Origin: JBFHKO01 sp041595355
GTDB taxonomy: Bacteria > Pseudomonadota > Gammaproteobacteria > Enterobacterales > Aeromonadaceae
Length of the DNA stretch: 15,698 nt
Direction of reading: 5' to 3'
NCBI GenBank assembly: GCA_041595355.1
Contig: JBFHKO010000033.1
Span: forward strand, 1 to 15,698
This document shows positions 14,092 through 15,698 of this stretch, piece after piece. The translations under genes and the position numbers were made by a program. The stretch's first letter is position 1. Each line of letters starts with the position of its first letter. The notes under the pieces are model-generated. The model did not search any database. It worked only from the letters and a program-made list of their open reading frames with translations, and had not been told where the DNA came from.

Positions 14092-15302
14092 TGGAAGGCA
14101 TCAACAAGGTCGTACTGGCTTACTCCGGCGGTCTGGACACCTCGGCCATCGTGCCCTGGCTGAAGGAAAACTATAACTGTGAAGTCATCGCCTTCGTGGC
14201 CGATGTGGGGCAGGGCGCCGATGACCTGGAAGGCGTTGAAGAGAAGGCCCTGGCATCCGGCGCTTCCAAGTGCATCGTCATGGATCTGAAGGACGAGTTC
14301 GTCTCCGATTACGTCTACCCGACCCTGAAGACCGGCGCCATCTACGAAGGCACCTACCTGCTGGGCACCTCCATGGCCCGGCCCGTGATTGCCAAGGCGA
14401 TGGTGGAGGTGGCCATGGCCGAAGGCGCCGATGCCCTCGCCCACGGCTGCACCGGCAAGGGCCACGACCAGGTGCGTTTCGAAGGCGCCGTCGCCGCCCT
14501 GGCGCCGCAGCTGAAGGTGATCGCTCCCTGGCGCATCTGGAGCATGCGCTCCCGTGAAGAGCTGCTCAACTACCTGGCCGAGCGCAACATTCCCTGCAAG
14601 GCTTCGCTGACCAAGATCTACAGCCGCGACGCCAACGCCTGGCATATCTCCACCGAAGGTGGCGAGCTGGAGAGCACCTGGAACGAGGCCTCCGAGCTGG
14701 TCTGGCAGTGGACCGTCTCCCCGGAGCAGGCGCCGGATCAGGCCGAATACGTCAAGCTGACCATCAGCCAAGGCAATGTGGTGGCGGTCGATGACCAGCC
14801 GCTCTCTCCCTATCAGGTACTGATGGCTCTGAACGAGCGCGCCGCCAAGCACGGCGTCGGCCGCATCGACATCACCGAGAACCGCCTGGTGGGCATGAAG
14901 TCCCGCGGTTGCTACGAGACCCCCGGCGGCACCGTCATGATGGCCGCCCTGCGCGCCGTGGAAGAGCTGGTGCTGGACAAGACCACCCGCGCCTGGCGCG
15001 AGAAGCTGGGGGCCGAGTTCTCCCATCTGGTCTACGACGGCCGCTGGTTCACGCCGCTGTGCAAGGCGATTGTCGCCTCTGCCGACGCCATCGCCGAGGA
15101 TGTCAACGGCGAGGTGGTGCTGAAGATGTACAAGGGCATGGTCACGCCGGTGCGCAAGCGCTCCGACAACAGCCTCTACTCGGAAGATTTTGCCACCTTC
15201 GGTGCCGATGAGGTCTATAACCAGGGCGATGCCGAAGGCTTCAGTCGTCTCTACACCCTGGCAAGCCGCATCCGGGCCCTGCAGGCACAGAGCAAGAAAT
15301 AA
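14091..15302 (+). CDS. argG: Argininosuccinate synthase ArgG
   Basis: ArgG condenses citrulline and aspartate with ATP to argininosuccinate. The 403-residue product is the common short bacterial type. It opens with the N-type ATP pyrophosphatase P-loop AYSGGLDTS (10-18), followed by TYLLGTSMARPVIAK (88-102), AHGCTGKGHDQVRFE with the conserved citrulline and aspartate contacts, VIAPWRIW, IYSRDANAWHISTEGGELE, and GVGRIDITENRLVGMKSRG. There are no gaps in the motif series. AAGGAGACA lies just upstream, and the ATG shares one base with the argF stop (TAATG), so the two are likely coupled. argH follows after 12 bp. E. coli keeps argG elsewhere; its place between argF and argH is usual in Vibrio-like gene orders. 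Confidence 0.98.
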   Translation: MEGINKVVLAYSGGLDTSAIVPWLKENYNCEVIAFVADVGQGADDLEGVEEKALASGASKCIVMDLKDEFVSDYVYPTLKTGAIYEGTYLLGTSMARPVIAKAMVEVAMAEGADALAHGCTGKGHDQVRFEGAVAALAPQLKVIAPWRIWSMRSREELLNYLAERNIPCKASLTKIYSRDANAWHISTEGGELESTWNEASELVWQWTVSPEQAPDQAEYVKLTISQGNVVAVDDQPLSPYQVLMALNERAAKHGVGRIDITENRLVGMKSRGCYETPGGTVMMAALRAVEELVLDKTTRAWREKLGAEFSHLVYDGRWFTPLCKAIVASADAIAEDVNGEVVLKMYKGMVTPVRKRSDNSLYSEDFATFGADEVYNQGDAEGFSRLYTLASRIRALQAQSKK

Positions 15303-15314
15303 GGAGAGCAGACC

Positions 15315-15698
15315 ATGGCGCTTTGGGGCGGACGTTTCAGTCAGGCAGCCGATACCCGGTTCAAGCAATTCAATGATTCACTGCGGTTCGATTACCGGCT
15401 GGCGGAGCAGGACATCGTCGGCTCCATCGCCTGGTCGCGGGCGCTGGTCAATGTCGGCGTGCTGACCGCCGACGAGCAGCTGGCGCTCGAGCAGGCACTG
15501 CTGGCGTTGAAGGAGGAGGTGCTGGCCGATCCCGAGCAGATCCTGGCTTCCGATGCTGAGGACATCCACTCCTGGGTGGAAGGCAAGCTCATCGAGCGGG
15601 TCGGCGATCTGGGCAAGAAGCTGCACACCGGCCGTTCGCGCAACGATCAGGTGGCCACCGATCTCAAGCTCTGGTGCAAGCAGCAGGGCAGCCTGCTG
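15315..15698 (+). CDS. argH: Argininosuccinate lyase ArgH, N-terminal part
   Basis: ArgH splits argininosuccinate into arginine and fumarate, the last step of the pathway. The window contains its first 128 codons and ends in frame. The sequence is almost that of E. coli ArgH over this stretch: MALWGGRFSQAADTRFKQFN, then DSLRFDYRLAEQDIVGS, SDAEDIHSWVEGKLIERVG, and the conserved active-site segment KKLHTGRSRNDQVATDLKLW (101-120). AGGAG lies eight bases before the ATG, 12 bp after argG. The rest of the gene, and whether an ArgA-like acetyltransferase domain is fused at its end as in some marine gammaproteobacteria, is outside the window. Confidence 0.97.
   Translation, partial: MALWGGRFSQAADTRFKQFNDSLRFDYRLAEQDIVGSIAWSRALVNVGVLTADEQLALEQALLALKEEVLADPEQILASDAEDIHSWVEGKLIERVGDLGKKLHTGRSRNDQVATDLKLWCKQQGSLL

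Noticed and set aside
14088..15368. A 426-codon minus-strand frame opposite argG
   Set aside because: It is a shadow of the highly conserved argG, with low-complexity His/Gly/Leu content and no initiation signal.

Overview
This window is a GC-rich (clearly above 60% by eye), densely packed stretch of gammaproteobacterial core chromosome. It most resembles the Aeromonadales (Aeromonas, Oceanimonas or Zobellella type), but the genus is inferred from protein similarity recalled from memory and from gene order, not from a search. MetJ is nearly identical to the enterobacterial protein, and all enzymes recognised are of the gamma-proteobacterial type. I see no insertion sequences, prophage genes, CRISPR arrays, tRNA or rRNA genes, and no clear sign of horizontal transfer.

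Region 1 (1-3592, + strand) is the 3' end of a type II secretion (general secretory pathway) operon: the tail of gspJ, then gspK, gspL, gspM and gspN. Consecutive genes overlap by exactly 4 bp (ATGA or GTGA). They encode two minor pseudopilins, the GspL-GspM inner-membrane platform pair and the accessory protein GspN. Region 2 (3506-4915) holds the divergent pair yrfG (HAD nucleotidase, - strand) and nudE (Nudix hydrolase, + strand). yrfG runs tail to tail into gspN and overlaps it by 87 bp.

Region 3 (4922-6578) is methionine control: metJ (- strand) and metB (+ strand) diverge from a 172-bp region containing a perfect MetJ box (AGACGTCT) in a tandem array that overlaps the putative metB -35 element. 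The metL and metF genes that follow metB in E. coli are absent here. Region 4 (6629-11094, - strand) carries, in transcription order, argE (acetylornithine deacetylase), ppc (phosphoenolpyruvate carboxylase) and ybaK (Cys-tRNA(Pro) deacylase). A convincing intrinsic terminator lies between ppc and ybaK.

Region 5 (11346-15698, + strand) is the arginine operon argC-argB-argF-argG-argH, divergent from argE; argH is cut by the window end. With argE it provides steps 2, 3, 5 (deacetylase), 6, 7 and 8 of arginine synthesis. PEP carboxylase next door replenishes oxaloacetate, hence glutamate and aspartate, which feed both the arginine and methionine branches. The 251-bp argE-argC gap has a likely ArgR operator, a strong hairpin with a GNRA-type loop and a small leader ORF with tandem Arg codons.

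Overall the window is mostly ordinary housekeeping DNA, and I find no new system. The points most worth a second look are atypical residues in ArgF (HCQP in place of HCLP, and LCN in place of LTD), the argC leader, the gspN/yrfG 3' overlap, and the compact metJB/ppc-argECBFGH arrangement.
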